Part shown: piece by piece, positions 32,573-43,167 of the stretch
Layout: each line of letters opens with the position of its first letter
Position numbering within the stretch: the stretch's first letter is position 1
NCBI GenBank assembly: GCA_963794385.1
Contig: CAWCDT010000020.1
Coordinates: forward strand, 1 to 64,000
Source of the DNA: Gaiellasilicea sp963794385
Lineage (GTDB): Bacteria; Actinomycetota; Thermoleophilia; Gaiellales; Gaiellaceae
DNA: 64,000 nt
Reading direction: 5' to 3'
Notes under the pieces: model-generated
Told to the model about the DNA's origin: nothing
The model's input: only the letters and a program-made list of their open reading frames with translations
Database searches by the model: none
Position numbers and translations under genes: made by a program

Positions 32573-33684
32573 GCCTCCCCGCGGTGATTCTCGTCGGGGG
32601 GCTCGGTACACGGCTGCGCCCGCTCACCGACCGGATGCGCAAGGACATGCTGCCGCTCGTCGACCGGCCGCAGCTCGCGTACACCTTCGAGCATCTGCGC
32701 CGGTACGGCGTCACGCGCGCGATCGTCTCGTGCGGCTACCTGCCGACCCAGATCCAGCAGCATTTCGGCGAACGGTACGGCGAGTTGCGACTGGAGTACA
32801 AGGTCGAGGAGGAGCCGCTCGGCACCGGCGGCGCGATCCGCTTCGCCGCGGAGGGGATCGACGAGCCCTTCTTCGCGCTCAACGGCGACTCGCTGCGCGA
32901 GACCGACCTCGACGCGCTCGTTTCCTTCCACCGCGAGCGCGAGACGCGGGCGACCATCCTGCTCACGCCCGTCGAGGACCCGACGCGGTACGGGCTGGTG
33001 CGCGTGAACGGCGACGGCTGCGTGCTCAGCTTTCTGGAGAAGCCGCGGCCCGAGGAGATCGACACGAACCTGATCAACGCGGGCATGTACGTTCTCGAAC
33101 CGGACGTGCTCGAGCTCGTCCCTCCCGGCCGCGCGGTCTCGATCGAGCGCGAGGTCTTTCCACGGCTCGTCGAGAAGCAGGCGGTCCACGGCGTCGCGTT
33201 ACCCGGCTACTGGCTCGACGTCGGCACGCCCGACGCGTACTTGCAGGCCCATCGGGACGTCCTGGAGCGGAACTTCAGGACCGAGCTGGGTGACGAGCTC
33301 GGCTCCGACTACACCCTCGTGGCGCCCGGGGCCGAGGTCAGTCCCGACGCCCGCCTCGTCCCTCCCGTCTATGTGGGCGAGAGGGCGGCGGTCGGAGCCG
33401 GCGCGCGGATCGGCAGCCTCGCGGTGATCGGCGCCGGCGCCCGGATCGGCGAGGGCGCCACCGTCGAGTCGTCTGTCGTCGGCGCCGGAACGGTGGTGGG
33501 CGCGCACACGGACGTGCTCGGGTCGATCCTCGGCGAGCGAGCCGAGGTCGGCGCGGAATGCGCCGTGCGCGGCCTCTCGGTGGTGGGGCCTGGCGCGAAG
33601 GTCGGCGACGGGAATATGCTCGACCACGGAATGCGGATTGCAGCCGACGAGACGATCGCCGCGGGCGCAATCTCCTTCTCGTGA
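32569..33684 (+). CDS. Sugar nucleotidyltransferase with left-handed beta-helix (mannose-1-P guanylyltransferase-like)
   Basis: The 371 residues start with the nucleotide-binding signature AVILVGGLGTRLRPLTDRMR. RKDMLPLVDRPQLAYTFEHL, the metal-binding FFALNGDS and the substrate site WLDVGTPDAYLQAHRDVLE follow. After residue 250 comes a hexapeptide-repeat beta-helix (GAGARIGSLAVIGAGARIGE). This two-domain form matches GDP-mannose and glucose-1-phosphate pyrophosphorylases. With the cupin next door, the mannose type is most likely. Confidence 0.88.
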   Translation: MSLPAVILVGGLGTRLRPLTDRMRKDMLPLVDRPQLAYTFEHLRRYGVTRAIVSCGYLPTQIQQHFGERYGELRLEYKVEEEPLGTGGAIRFAAEGIDEPFFALNGDSLRETDLDALVSFHRERETRATILLTPVEDPTRYGLVRVNGDGCVLSFLEKPRPEEIDTNLINAGMYVLEPDVLELVPPGRAVSIEREVFPRLVEKQAVHGVALPGYWLDVGTPDAYLQAHRDVLERNFRTELGDELGSDYTLVAPGAEVSPDARLVPPVYVGERAAVGAGARIGSLAVIGAGARIGEGATVESSVVGAGTVVGAHTDVLGSILGERAEVGAECAVRGLSVVGPGAKVGDGNMLDHGMRIAADETIAAGAISFS

Positions 33685-34109
33685 ACGGCATCGATTCCCC
33701 GAACGTGAACTCCCTCGACCGGTGGGCCTTCGAAGTGCGCAAGGTCGAGAAGCCGTGGGGGCACGAGCTGATCTGGGCGCTCTCGGACGCCTACTGCGGC
33801 AAGGTTCTGTTCGTGAAGGCGGGCTGCGCGCTCAGCCTCCAGTTCCACAACGAGAAGGACGAGTCGTGGCTCGTCCAGTCCGGCCGGGCGAAGCTCGAGC
33901 TCGGCGAGGCGGGACAGCGCGTGCTGAACGAGGAGGTGATCGGTGCCGGGGCAGCATTCAGGTACCGCCCCGGCACCGTGCACCGGGTAACGGCGCTCGA
34001 GGACACGACCATCCTCGAGGTGTCGACGCCGGAAATCGACGACGTCGTCCGCCTCGAGGACCTCTACGGACGACGAGGGAACCTCCGAACCCTGACACGC
34101 ATGTGGTAA
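33681..34109 (+). CDS. Cupin domain protein (mannose-6-phosphate isomerase type II-like)
   Basis: The 142 residues start at GTG 33681, overlapping the previous TGA. The cupin motif lies in VKAGCALSLQFHNEKDESWL, then VQSGRAKLELGE and FRYRPGTVHRVTALEDTTIL. The histidine and glutamate of motif 1 and the histidine of motif 2 can bind a metal. EKPWGHELIW is the start of the type II phosphomannose isomerase domain, commonly fused to mannose-1-P guanylyltransferase. Here it is a separate gene right after one, so the two likely act in GDP-mannose supply. Confidence 0.85.
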   Translation: MNGIDSPNVNSLDRWAFEVRKVEKPWGHELIWALSDAYCGKVLFVKAGCALSLQFHNEKDESWLVQSGRAKLELGEAGQRVLNEEVIGAGAAFRYRPGTVHRVTALEDTTILEVSTPEIDDVVRLEDLYGRRGNLRTLTRMW

Positions 34110-34120
34110 GGTTGTCGCCG

Positions 34121-34453
34121 ATGGAGGCGCTCACGATCGGCGAGGCTGCGAACAACACCGGCTGGTCGGCCCGCATGCTTCGGTATCTCGAGTCGGTCGG
34201 ACTCGTGGTACCGGCACGGACGCCGGCGGGTTACCGGGTCTACGGTCGCGACGAGCTCCTGCAGCTCCGGGATCTCCGGCTGCTGAGAGAGCAGTTCGGG
34301 ATCGAGTTGGACGAGGTCGCCTTCGCGGCCCGCCTCCGGCGCGAGCCCGCACTCCGCAACGCCCTCGACCTCTGGATGCGCACGGCCGGGCCGGGCGCCG
34401 ACTGGGTCGAATGGGAACAGCGAAAGCATGAGCGGCTGATTGCGGCCGCCTAA
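34121..34453 (+). CDS. MerR-family transcriptional regulator (short)
   Basis: The 110 residues have the MerR winged helix: MEALTIGEAANNTGWSARML, RYLESVGLVVPARTPAGYRV and YGRDELLQLRDLRLLREQFG. There is only a short C terminus, with no cysteines for metal binding and no effector domain. TAAGGT lies eight bases before the ATG and no SD is present. The gene ends 12 bases before ahcY. A natural inference is that it controls ahcY in response to the methyl cycle, but no operator is visible. Confidence 0.9.
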   Translation: MEALTIGEAANNTGWSARMLRYLESVGLVVPARTPAGYRVYGRDELLQLRDLRLLREQFGIELDEVAFAARLRREPALRNALDLWMRTAGPGADWVEWEQRKHERLIAAA

Positions 34454-34465
34454 CGAAGGGAACCG

Positions 34466-35734
34466 ATGGCTACCACCAAGCGATACGACGTGAAGGACCT
34501 GGCCCTCGCCTCCGACGGCGTGCGCAGGATCGAGTGGGCCGACCGGCAGATGCCGGTGCTGTCCGCGATCCGCGAGCGGTTCGAGAACGAGCAGCCGCTG
34601 GCGGGCTACCGGGTCGCCGCGTGCCTGCACGTGACGACCGAGACCGCGAACCTGATGCGGACGCTCCAGGCGGGGGGCGCGGACGTCGTCCTCTGCGCGT
34701 CCAATCCGCTCTCGACACAGGACGATGTGGCGGCCGCGCTCGTCGACGAGTACGGGATCTCGACCTTCGCGATCAAGGGCGAGGACAACGACTCCTACTA
34801 CCAGCACATCGAGGCCGCGGTCGATCACAAGCCGCACATCACGATGGACGACGGCGCCGACGTGATCGGCGTCCTCCACAGCGCCCGGCGCGAGCAGCTC
34901 GGCGACGTGATCGCGGGCACCGAGGAGACCACGACCGGCGTGATCCGCCTGAAGGCGCTCGAGCGCGACGGCAAGCTCGGCTTCCCCGTCGTCGCGGTCA
35001 ACGAGGCGAAGACGAAGCACCTCTTCGACAACCGCTACGGGACGGGCCAGTCGACGATCGACGGCGTCATCCGCGCCACGAACGTGCTGCTCGCCGGCCG
35101 GACGCTCGTCGTCGCCGGCTACGGCTGGTGCGGCCGGGGCGTGGCGATGCGGGCCAAGGGCATGGGCGCCCACGTCGTGGTCACCGAGGTCGATCCGATG
35201 AAGGCGATCGAGGCTGTCATGGACGGCTTCATGGTCATGCCGATGGAGAAGGCGGCCGAGATCGGCGACATCTTCATCACCGCGACCGGCGACAAGAACG
35301 TGATCGCGAAGGCGCACATGGAGACGATGCGCAGCGGCGCGATCATGGCCAACACCGGTCACTTCAACGTCGAGATCGAGCTGCCCGCCCTGCGCGCCCT
35401 CGCGACCGAGACGCGGCAGGCGCGCGAGTTCGTCGAGGAGTTCACGCTCGCGGACGGCCGCCGCCTCTATCTGATCGCCGACGGCCGCCTGGTCAACCTC
35501 GCCGCCGCCGAGGGCCATCCGGCCCAGGTGATGGACATGTCGTTCGCGAACCAGGCCCTCTCAGCCGAGTACATCGTCCAGAATGCCGCCTCGCTCGAGA
35601 AGAAGGTCTACGTGGTGCCGGAGGAGATCGACAAGGAGATCGCGCGGCTCAAGCTCGCGACGATGGGCGTCGAGATCGACCAGCTCACGGAGGAGCAGGC
35701 GAAGTACCTCGCCTCGTGGGACGAGGGGACCTAG
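34466..35734 (+). CDS. ahcY: Adenosylhomocysteinase
   Basis: The 422-residue enzyme splits S-adenosylhomocysteine into adenosine and homocysteine, using tightly bound NAD. Seen are LHVTTETANLMRTLQAGGAD, CASNPLSTQDDVAAAL, the NAD loop VVAGYGWCGRGVAMRAKGMG, and ATGDKNVIAKAHMETMRSGA with NTGHFNVEIE. AAGGGAACCG precedes the ATG. It recycles the product of SAM methyltransferases, of which three are present in this window. Confidence 0.97.
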   Translation: MATTKRYDVKDLALASDGVRRIEWADRQMPVLSAIRERFENEQPLAGYRVAACLHVTTETANLMRTLQAGGADVVLCASNPLSTQDDVAAALVDEYGISTFAIKGEDNDSYYQHIEAAVDHKPHITMDDGADVIGVLHSARREQLGDVIAGTEETTTGVIRLKALERDGKLGFPVVAVNEAKTKHLFDNRYGTGQSTIDGVIRATNVLLAGRTLVVAGYGWCGRGVAMRAKGMGAHVVVTEVDPMKAIEAVMDGFMVMPMEKAAEIGDIFITATGDKNVIAKAHMETMRSGAIMANTGHFNVEIELPALRALATETRQAREFVEEFTLADGRRLYLIADGRLVNLAAAEGHPAQVMDMSFANQALSAEYIVQNAASLEKKVYVVPEEIDKEIARLKLATMGVEIDQLTEEQAKYLASWDEGT

Positions 35735-35739
35735 CCGTG

Positions 35740-35766
35740 TGTGGGGGAACCCATGGTTCCCCCACA
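35740..35766. terminator. Perfect 12-base-stem hairpin after ahcY
   Basis: TGTGGGGGAACC (35740-35751) and GGTTCCCCCACA (35755-35766) pair perfectly around CAT. It is four bases after the ahcY stop, with no U-run. It may be a terminator-like or RNA-protecting hairpin before mtnA, 107 bases further on. Confidence 0.65.
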
Positions 35767-35872
35767 AGCCCCCTCCTTCTTCGCGCTGCCTCGGTCAGCC
35801 GCAGCGGGCCTCCCGCCGGAATGAATCCGGCTCCGGCCGCCGACGTGATCGCTCCTGAGCGGCGATTTCGCA

Positions 35873-36829
35873 ATGCCTGAGCTCGAACCGGAACGGATCG
35901 TTCGGCTGGAGGCCGGCGCGGTCGTTCTGCTCGACCAGCGCCGGCTTCCAGACGAGGAGGTCGAGCTTCGCTGCCGGTCGGCGGCGGAGGTCGCCGAGGC
36001 GATCCGGACGCTTGCGGTCCGCGGCGCGCCGGCGATCGGCGTCGCGGCCGCTTACGGGTACGCGCTGGCGGCCGGGGGAGGGGAGGACCTCGAGGCCGCC
36101 TACGACGTACTGGCGCGGTCGCGCCCGACCGCCGTCAACCTGGTCTGGGCACTCGACCGGATGCGGGACGATCCGACGCCCGAGCGGGCACGGGCGCTGC
36201 ACGAGGACGAGGTCGAGCGTTGCCGGCGGATGGCCGCCCACGCAGCCGCGCTCTTCGCGCCAGGCACGCGGGCCCTGACCCACTGCAACGCGGGCGGGCT
36301 CGCGACGGGCGGCTACGGCTCGGCGGTCGGCGCCCTGCGGAACGCCTGGGAAGATGGGCTGCTGGCACACGTCTGGGTTGACGAGACCCGGCCGCTCCTG
36401 CAGGGCTCGCGGCTGACCGCCTGGGAGCTCGAGGCGCTCGGGGTGCCGCACGCTGTGATCGCCGATGCCGCCGCGGCGCACCTGATGAGCCGTGGCGAGG
36501 TCGACTGCGTCGTCACCGGAGCCGATCGCATTGCCGCGAACGGCGACACGGCGAACAAGATCGGCACCTATGGTCTCGCCGTCGCCGCCGAGCACCACGG
36601 GATCCCGCTCTACGTCGTCGCGCCGACGTCGACGGTAGACACCGCGACCCTGACAGGCGCCGAAATCCCGATCGAGGAGCGTGACGGTGCCGAGCTCACG
36701 ACTCGCTTCACGGCGCACAATCCCGCCTTCGATGTCACTCCCGCGGCCCTCGTCGCCGCGATCGTGACCGAGGACGGCGTGCACCGAGCACCGTACGAAG
36801 CGTCCTTGCCGCGGGTCGTGCCCGCATGA
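35873..36829 (+). CDS. mtnA: S-methyl-5-thioribose-1-phosphate isomerase
   Basis: The 318-residue enzyme of methionine salvage converts methylthioribose-1-P to methylthioribulose-1-P. Seen are TLAVRGAPAIGVAAAYGYAL, LTHCNAGGLATGGYGSAVGA (the catalytic Cys), VDETRPLLQGSRLTAWEL and CVVTGADRIAANGDTANKIG (catalytic Asp). The ATG lies 35873. No other mtn genes are visible here. The ATGA overlap with the following nucleotidyltransferase is odd, because that enzyme has no known place in the pathway. Confidence 0.95.
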   Translation: MPELEPERIVRLEAGAVVLLDQRRLPDEEVELRCRSAAEVAEAIRTLAVRGAPAIGVAAAYGYALAAGGGEDLEAAYDVLARSRPTAVNLVWALDRMRDDPTPERARALHEDEVERCRRMAAHAAALFAPGTRALTHCNAGGLATGGYGSAVGALRNAWEDGLLAHVWVDETRPLLQGSRLTAWELEALGVPHAVIADAAAAHLMSRGEVDCVVTGADRIAANGDTANKIGTYGLAVAAEHHGIPLYVVAPTSTVDTATLTGAEIPIEERDGAELTTRFTAHNPAFDVTPAALVAAIVTEDGVHRAPYEASLPRVVPA

Positions 36830-37596
36830 AGGCGATCATCCTCGCGGGCGGCTACGCGACGCGGCTGCGCCCGCTGACGGAGGACCTCTCCAAGTGCCTG
36901 CTGCCCATCGCAGGGCGACCGATGGTCGACTGGATCCTCGAGCGGATCGATGAGGTCGACGAGATCGATGCGGTCCATGTCGTCACGAACAGCCGCTTCG
37001 CGCCGGACTTCCGTCGCTGGGCGCAGGCGAGGCCGGGCGTGACGGTGCACGACGACGGCACGAGCTCGAACGACGACCGGCTGGGCGCGATCGGCGACGT
37101 CGCCTTCGCGCTCGAGCAGGCAGCGATCGACGACGACGTGCTGGTGATCGCCGGCGACAACCTGTTCGAGTTCGATCTGAACGACTACATCGGCTTCTGG
37201 CGCGGCCGAGGCGTCGCGAGTGCGGTTGCCGTGCACGATGTGGGCGACCTGCACCTCGCGACGCAGTACGGGGTCGTCGCCGTCGACGACGACGATCGCG
37301 TCGTCGAGTTCGTCGAGAAGCCGGCCAACCCGTCGAGCACGCTGGCTGCGACGGCGACCTACATCTACCACGGCGAGCACGTGCCACTCGTGGCCCGGTA
37401 CCTCGCCGAGGGGAACCCGCCGGACCAGTCCGGGAGCTTCTTCGCCTGGCTACGTTCGCGCCGACCCGTGTACGCCTACCGGTTCAGCGGCACGTGGCTC
37501 GACATCGGCGACCGCGAGCAGCTGCTCGCCGCCGACAACATGCTCCGCCGCGCGAACGGGTTGCCGGAGCGGGCCGAGTACTCGCTCGAGCTTTAG
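36826..37596 (+). CDS. Sugar nucleotidyltransferase (RmlA/GalU-like, short form)
   Basis: The 256 residues start MKAIILAGGYATRLRPLTED, then LSKCLLPIAGRPMVDWIL, VLVIAGDNLFEFDL and FSGTWLDIGDREQLLAADNM. It belongs to the glucose-1-phosphate thymidylyl/uridylyltransferase group and has no beta-helix domain. The start overlaps the mtnA stop by four bases. It could supply another activated sugar for envelope polymers. The exact nucleotide and sugar cannot be told. Confidence 0.85.
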   Translation: MKAIILAGGYATRLRPLTEDLSKCLLPIAGRPMVDWILERIDEVDEIDAVHVVTNSRFAPDFRRWAQARPGVTVHDDGTSSNDDRLGAIGDVAFALEQAAIDDDVLVIAGDNLFEFDLNDYIGFWRGRGVASAVAVHDVGDLHLATQYGVVAVDDDDRVVEFVEKPANPSSTLAATATYIYHGEHVPLVARYLAEGNPPDQSGSFFAWLRSRRPVYAYRFSGTWLDIGDREQLLAADNMLRRANGLPERAEYSLEL

Positions 37597-37653
37597 CGAA
37601 TCGGCACGCTTCCGTGACTCATTCGTGACGGTTTCGCCCGTACGGTCACAGCA

Positions 37654-38313
37654 GTGCTCCTCGACGTCCTGCTGCCGAACCGTTGCGCTGCCTGCGAGCT
37701 GCCGGGGACCGCGCTCTGCCCTGGTTGCCGCGATGCGCTGATCCGGCTCGCGCCGCCGCTCTGCGCTCGCTGCGGCTCGCCGGGTGCGTGGCCCGTGCGG
37801 CGGTGTGCCGAGTGCAGTGGTCGCAGGCTCGCGTTCGCCCGCGCCCGGGCCGCGATCGTCTACGACCAGCCCGCTCGTCGCCTTGTCCAGGCGTGGAAGG
37901 AGCGCGGACAACGTCGGCTTGCACGCGAGGCCGCGTCTCTCGTCGCGGAGACGCTGACCAGACCGGACGTGGCCGCCCTCGCCTTCGTTCCGGCCGACCC
38001 CGACCGCGCGATCGAACGGGGGCACCGCCCGGCCGAGTCGCTCGCACGAGAGCTCGGGCGTCTCTGGGAGCTACCGGTGCACCCGCTTGTCCGCCGGGAG
38101 CGGTCGGTGGCGCGGCAGCGCGGCCTCGGCCTGAAGGAGCGGCGGCGGAACGTCGCCGGAGCCTTCGCGCCGGCACGGGGCTCGCCGTCCCGTGTGTGCC
38201 TGGTCGATGACATCTACACAAGCGGCGCCACAGCCGCCGCAGCGGCTTCCGCGCTGCGACGAGGCGGCGCCCGCAGAGTGGAGGTGGTGACGCTCGCACG
38301 GGCGGTGCGCTGA
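37654..38313 (+). CDS. comF: ComF-family phosphoribosyltransferase-like protein
   Basis: The 219 residues start at GTG 37654. Zinc-ribbon cysteines are in NRCAACELPG, LCPGCRDAL, LCARCGSPG and RRCAECSG. The PRTase domain has VPADPDRAIERGHRPAESLA and the PRPP loop VCLVDDIYTSGATAAAAASA. ComF is linked to DNA uptake; in actinobacteria it is kept next to raiA and secA, as here. TACGGT lies seven bases before the GTG. No other competence gene is visible. Confidence 0.92.
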   Translation: MLLDVLLPNRCAACELPGTALCPGCRDALIRLAPPLCARCGSPGAWPVRRCAECSGRRLAFARARAAIVYDQPARRLVQAWKERGQRRLAREAASLVAETLTRPDVAALAFVPADPDRAIERGHRPAESLARELGRLWELPVHPLVRRERSVARQRGLGLKERRRNVAGAFAPARGSPSRVCLVDDIYTSGATAAAAASALRRGGARRVEVVTLARAVR

Positions 38314-38411
38314 GCATCAAGACAATCGAGAACGCGTCTCGTGGTCATCGCTCGTCGCCGGGCAGGACGGTGGGCTAGGCTGGAACCACACCACCGGATG
38401 GAGGAGACGCG

Positions 38412-38960
38412 ATGCGACTTCAGGTCAAAGGCCGAAACGTCGAGGTCAGCGAGTCGATCCGGAGGTACGCCGAGGAGAAGCTTGGCAAGCTCGATCGGCA
38501 GCTCGCCGACCCGACGCAGGTGGAGTTGGAGCTCGCGGTCGAGAACAACCCGTCGATCGCCGAGGACCACGTCGCCGAGGCCACCATCTGGACGAAGGGC
38601 CCGACCCTGCGTGCGCGGGAGAGCTCGACGGCGTTCGAGGCGTCGATCGATCAGCTCGTCGAGAAGCTCGAGCGGCAGGTGCAGCGGTACCGGGCGAAAC
38701 GGAGCCGCAGGGAGACGGCCCGGCGGGCTGCGAACGGAAGCCCGCCTCCGGAGCCCCAGTTCTCCGCCGAGCAGCTCGAGCAGATGATCGTGAAGTCGAA
38801 GCAGTTCGACCTCCAGCCGCTGACACCCGACGAGGCGACCCTCCAGCTCGAGCTGATCGGGCACGACTTCTTCGTCTTCACGAACGTGGACACGGGCAGG
38901 ACGAACGTCGTCTACCGGCGCCGTGCCGGCGATTACGGCCTGATCGAGCCGCAGGATTGA
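38412..38960 (+). CDS. hpf: Ribosome hibernation-promoting factor, long form
   Basis: The 182 residues have the RaiA/YfiA N domain (QVKGRNVEVSESIRRYAEEK) and the long-form C domain (FDLQPLTPDEATLQLELIGH, then VVYRRRAGDYGLIEP) that forms 100S ribosome dimers. GGAGGAG lies seven bases before the ATG and a TAGGCT (38375-38380) about 30 bases upstream could be its -10. The TGA overlaps the next ATG (TGATG). Confidence 0.95.
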   Translation: MRLQVKGRNVEVSESIRRYAEEKLGKLDRQLADPTQVELELAVENNPSIAEDHVAEATIWTKGPTLRARESSTAFEASIDQLVEKLERQVQRYRAKRSRRETARRAANGSPPPEPQFSAEQLEQMIVKSKQFDLQPLTPDEATLQLELIGHDFFVFTNVDTGRTNVVYRRRAGDYGLIEPQD

Positions 38961-39508
38961 TGCCCTTCTGGCGGCGCGAGGAGCCGCTGCACGAGCGCCT
39001 CGCCCGTGAGGGAGGCATGTCCGAGCGGCCACCGCACGATACGCGCCCGCGCTGGGGGGAGGTCGGAATCCACGGCGTCCATCGTCAGCGAGAGTGGGAC
39101 GCGGTGGCGACAGTGGACGTTCCTGACCTGGACGGAGCAGAGGCGCTTTTCGTCACGCTGCCGGACGGGGCGGTGCTCGCCGAGAGCGACGACCTCGACC
39201 TCGCCCCGCTCGCAGATGCCCTCGAGGCGACGATCGCCCCGCCGTACCGTGCCCAGGCCGTCCGCCGCGAGGGGACGCTCTGGGCGGTCGCCGCGCGTCG
39301 GATCCAGGTCGAGAACCTGCCCGAGGAGATCGATGGCGACACCGTCGTGCTGACGACGCGCGACGGCTTCCGCACGATCGAGGTTGACGGCTCGGCGGCC
39401 TTCGGCGGCCGTATCCCGACGCTCGAGCGGCTCGCCGCAGAGGACTCGGTCGTGGTCGCGCGCCGTCTCGACGGCACGATCTGGGAGGTCGAGGTCGCGC
39501 CGCTGTAG
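38960..39508 (+). CDS. Unrecognised protein coupled to hpf
   Basis: The 182 residues start MPFWRREEPLHERLAREGGM (the ATG overlaps the hpf stop). An N-terminal charged helix is followed by an all-beta pattern (WDAVATVDVPDLDGAEALFV, VLAESDDLDLAPLADALEAT, TVVLTTRDGFRTIEVDG). No signal peptide, helix or catalytic motif is seen. I do not recognise the family. The tight coupling suggests a role with ribosome hibernation or stress. Confidence 0.75.
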   Translation: MPFWRREEPLHERLAREGGMSERPPHDTRPRWGEVGIHGVHRQREWDAVATVDVPDLDGAEALFVTLPDGAVLAESDDLDLAPLADALEATIAPPYRAQAVRREGTLWAVAARRIQVENLPEEIDGDTVVLTTRDGFRTIEVDGSAAFGGRIPTLERLAAEDSVVVARRLDGTIWEVEVAPL

Positions 39509-39516
39509 CTCGTCGG

Positions 39517-40434
39517 CTATGGCAGCGGCTGCGAGGTGACCCGCCGACCGACGGCGATCGAGAAGCGCGGGCTTTCCACGCGGACGTCCGAGCCGAGGCC
39601 GAGCAGGCGCTGCGCGCCGTCGGCGAGGCGAATCCGGCGAACCTGGCCGCCGGTGACGTAGAACGCGGCCGTCGCGGTCGCATCCTCGAGCCGGGCTCCC
39701 GCGGGGAGGAGCCACGACCGCTCGGCTCCGGCGCGGAAGACGAGCCGACGGCCGACCTGGGCGACGAGGCCGGAGCCCGCGAGTGCGACCGCGCTCACCT
39801 CGCCGGCGTACCGCTCGGTCCGATCGACCTCGCCGGCGGCGTCGAGCACGTTCACGACTCCAGCCCCGCTAGCCACGGCCAGCCGGCCGCCCCCCGCAGC
39901 GAGAGCGGTCACGCGGCCCGGGGCGGTCCACGCGAATCGCCGAGAGCCGTTCGCCCGCAGCGCGATCACCTCGCGCTCGACGGCGTAGGGAAGCATGTCG
40001 CCGGGGGCCGAGCCGTTTCCTTCGCCGATGACAATCGGAGCAGGGGCATCCACGTCGCGCGTGACGAACCGGAGCCTCCTCGGCGCCGGCTGAGTGGTCG
40101 TCGCCGTCCAGAGCGACCAGTCGCGCAGGTTCCCGCCTGCGTGGTGCACCCAGAGCACGCGTGTGCCGGCGATCGCGACCGACTCGACCGCGTTGCCCGT
40201 GCTCGTCTGCTCGCAGCTCGTCTGCCGACCGAGTTTCGAGACGCCGCGGGTGCCGAGATTCCAGACGTAGACGCGGTTGCAGTCTCCGGCCGAGAAGCCG
40301 GTCGCGTACGCGATCCGCTCGCCGTCGAACGCGAGCGCGGTCACGGGGGCGGGCGCGGTGACGGTGCGCACTGTCGCCGCCCAGGCGGACGGGACGACCG
40401 CGAGCGCAAGCGCGAGCACGAAGAGCCGCCTCAT
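39517..40434 (-). CDS. Secreted beta-propeller-like protein
   Basis: The 305 residues start MRRLFVLALALAVVPSAWAA, a clean signal peptide. Short repeated blocks of about 40 residues follow, each with a strand pair such as VTALAFDGERIAYATG, VESVAIAGTRVLWVH and VTALAAGGGRLAVASG, like WD40/PQQ-type propellers. One cysteine pair is visible. No enzyme motif. TAGCGT lies eight bases before the ATG on the minus strand. It is convergent with the hpf unit and divergent from secA. Confidence 0.75.
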   Translation of the reverse strand: MRRLFVLALALAVVPSAWAATVRTVTAPAPVTALAFDGERIAYATGFSAGDCNRVYVWNLGTRGVSKLGRQTSCEQTSTGNAVESVAIAGTRVLWVHHAGGNLRDWSLWTATTTQPAPRRLRFVTRDVDAPAPIVIGEGNGSAPGDMLPYAVEREVIALRANGSRRFAWTAPGRVTALAAGGGRLAVASGAGVVNVLDAAGEVDRTERYAGEVSAVALAGSGLVAQVGRRLVFRAGAERSWLLPAGARLEDATATAAFYVTGGQVRRIRLADGAQRLLGLGSDVRVESPRFSIAVGRRVTSQPLP

Positions 40435-40503
40435 CGCGACCGACGCTACCGTCCCGCTGTTAGCCGCCGGTGAAGCCTGGGTGAGAGCTCACCCGTGAGC
40501 GGC

Positions 40504-40509
40504 TACCCT
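40504..40509 (+). promoter_or_regulatory. -10 element of secA
   Basis: TACCCT is followed by six bases and then the secA ATG; no SD fits, so secA is predicted to be leaderless. Confidence 0.5.
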
Positions 40510-40515
40510 ACGTCG

Positions 40516-43165
<2,650 letters not shown>

Positions 43166-43167
43166 AC

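Noticed and set aside
34064..35518. 484-codon minus-strand frame
   Set aside because: Antisense of ahcY; low-complexity His/Asp/Leu/Arg composition.
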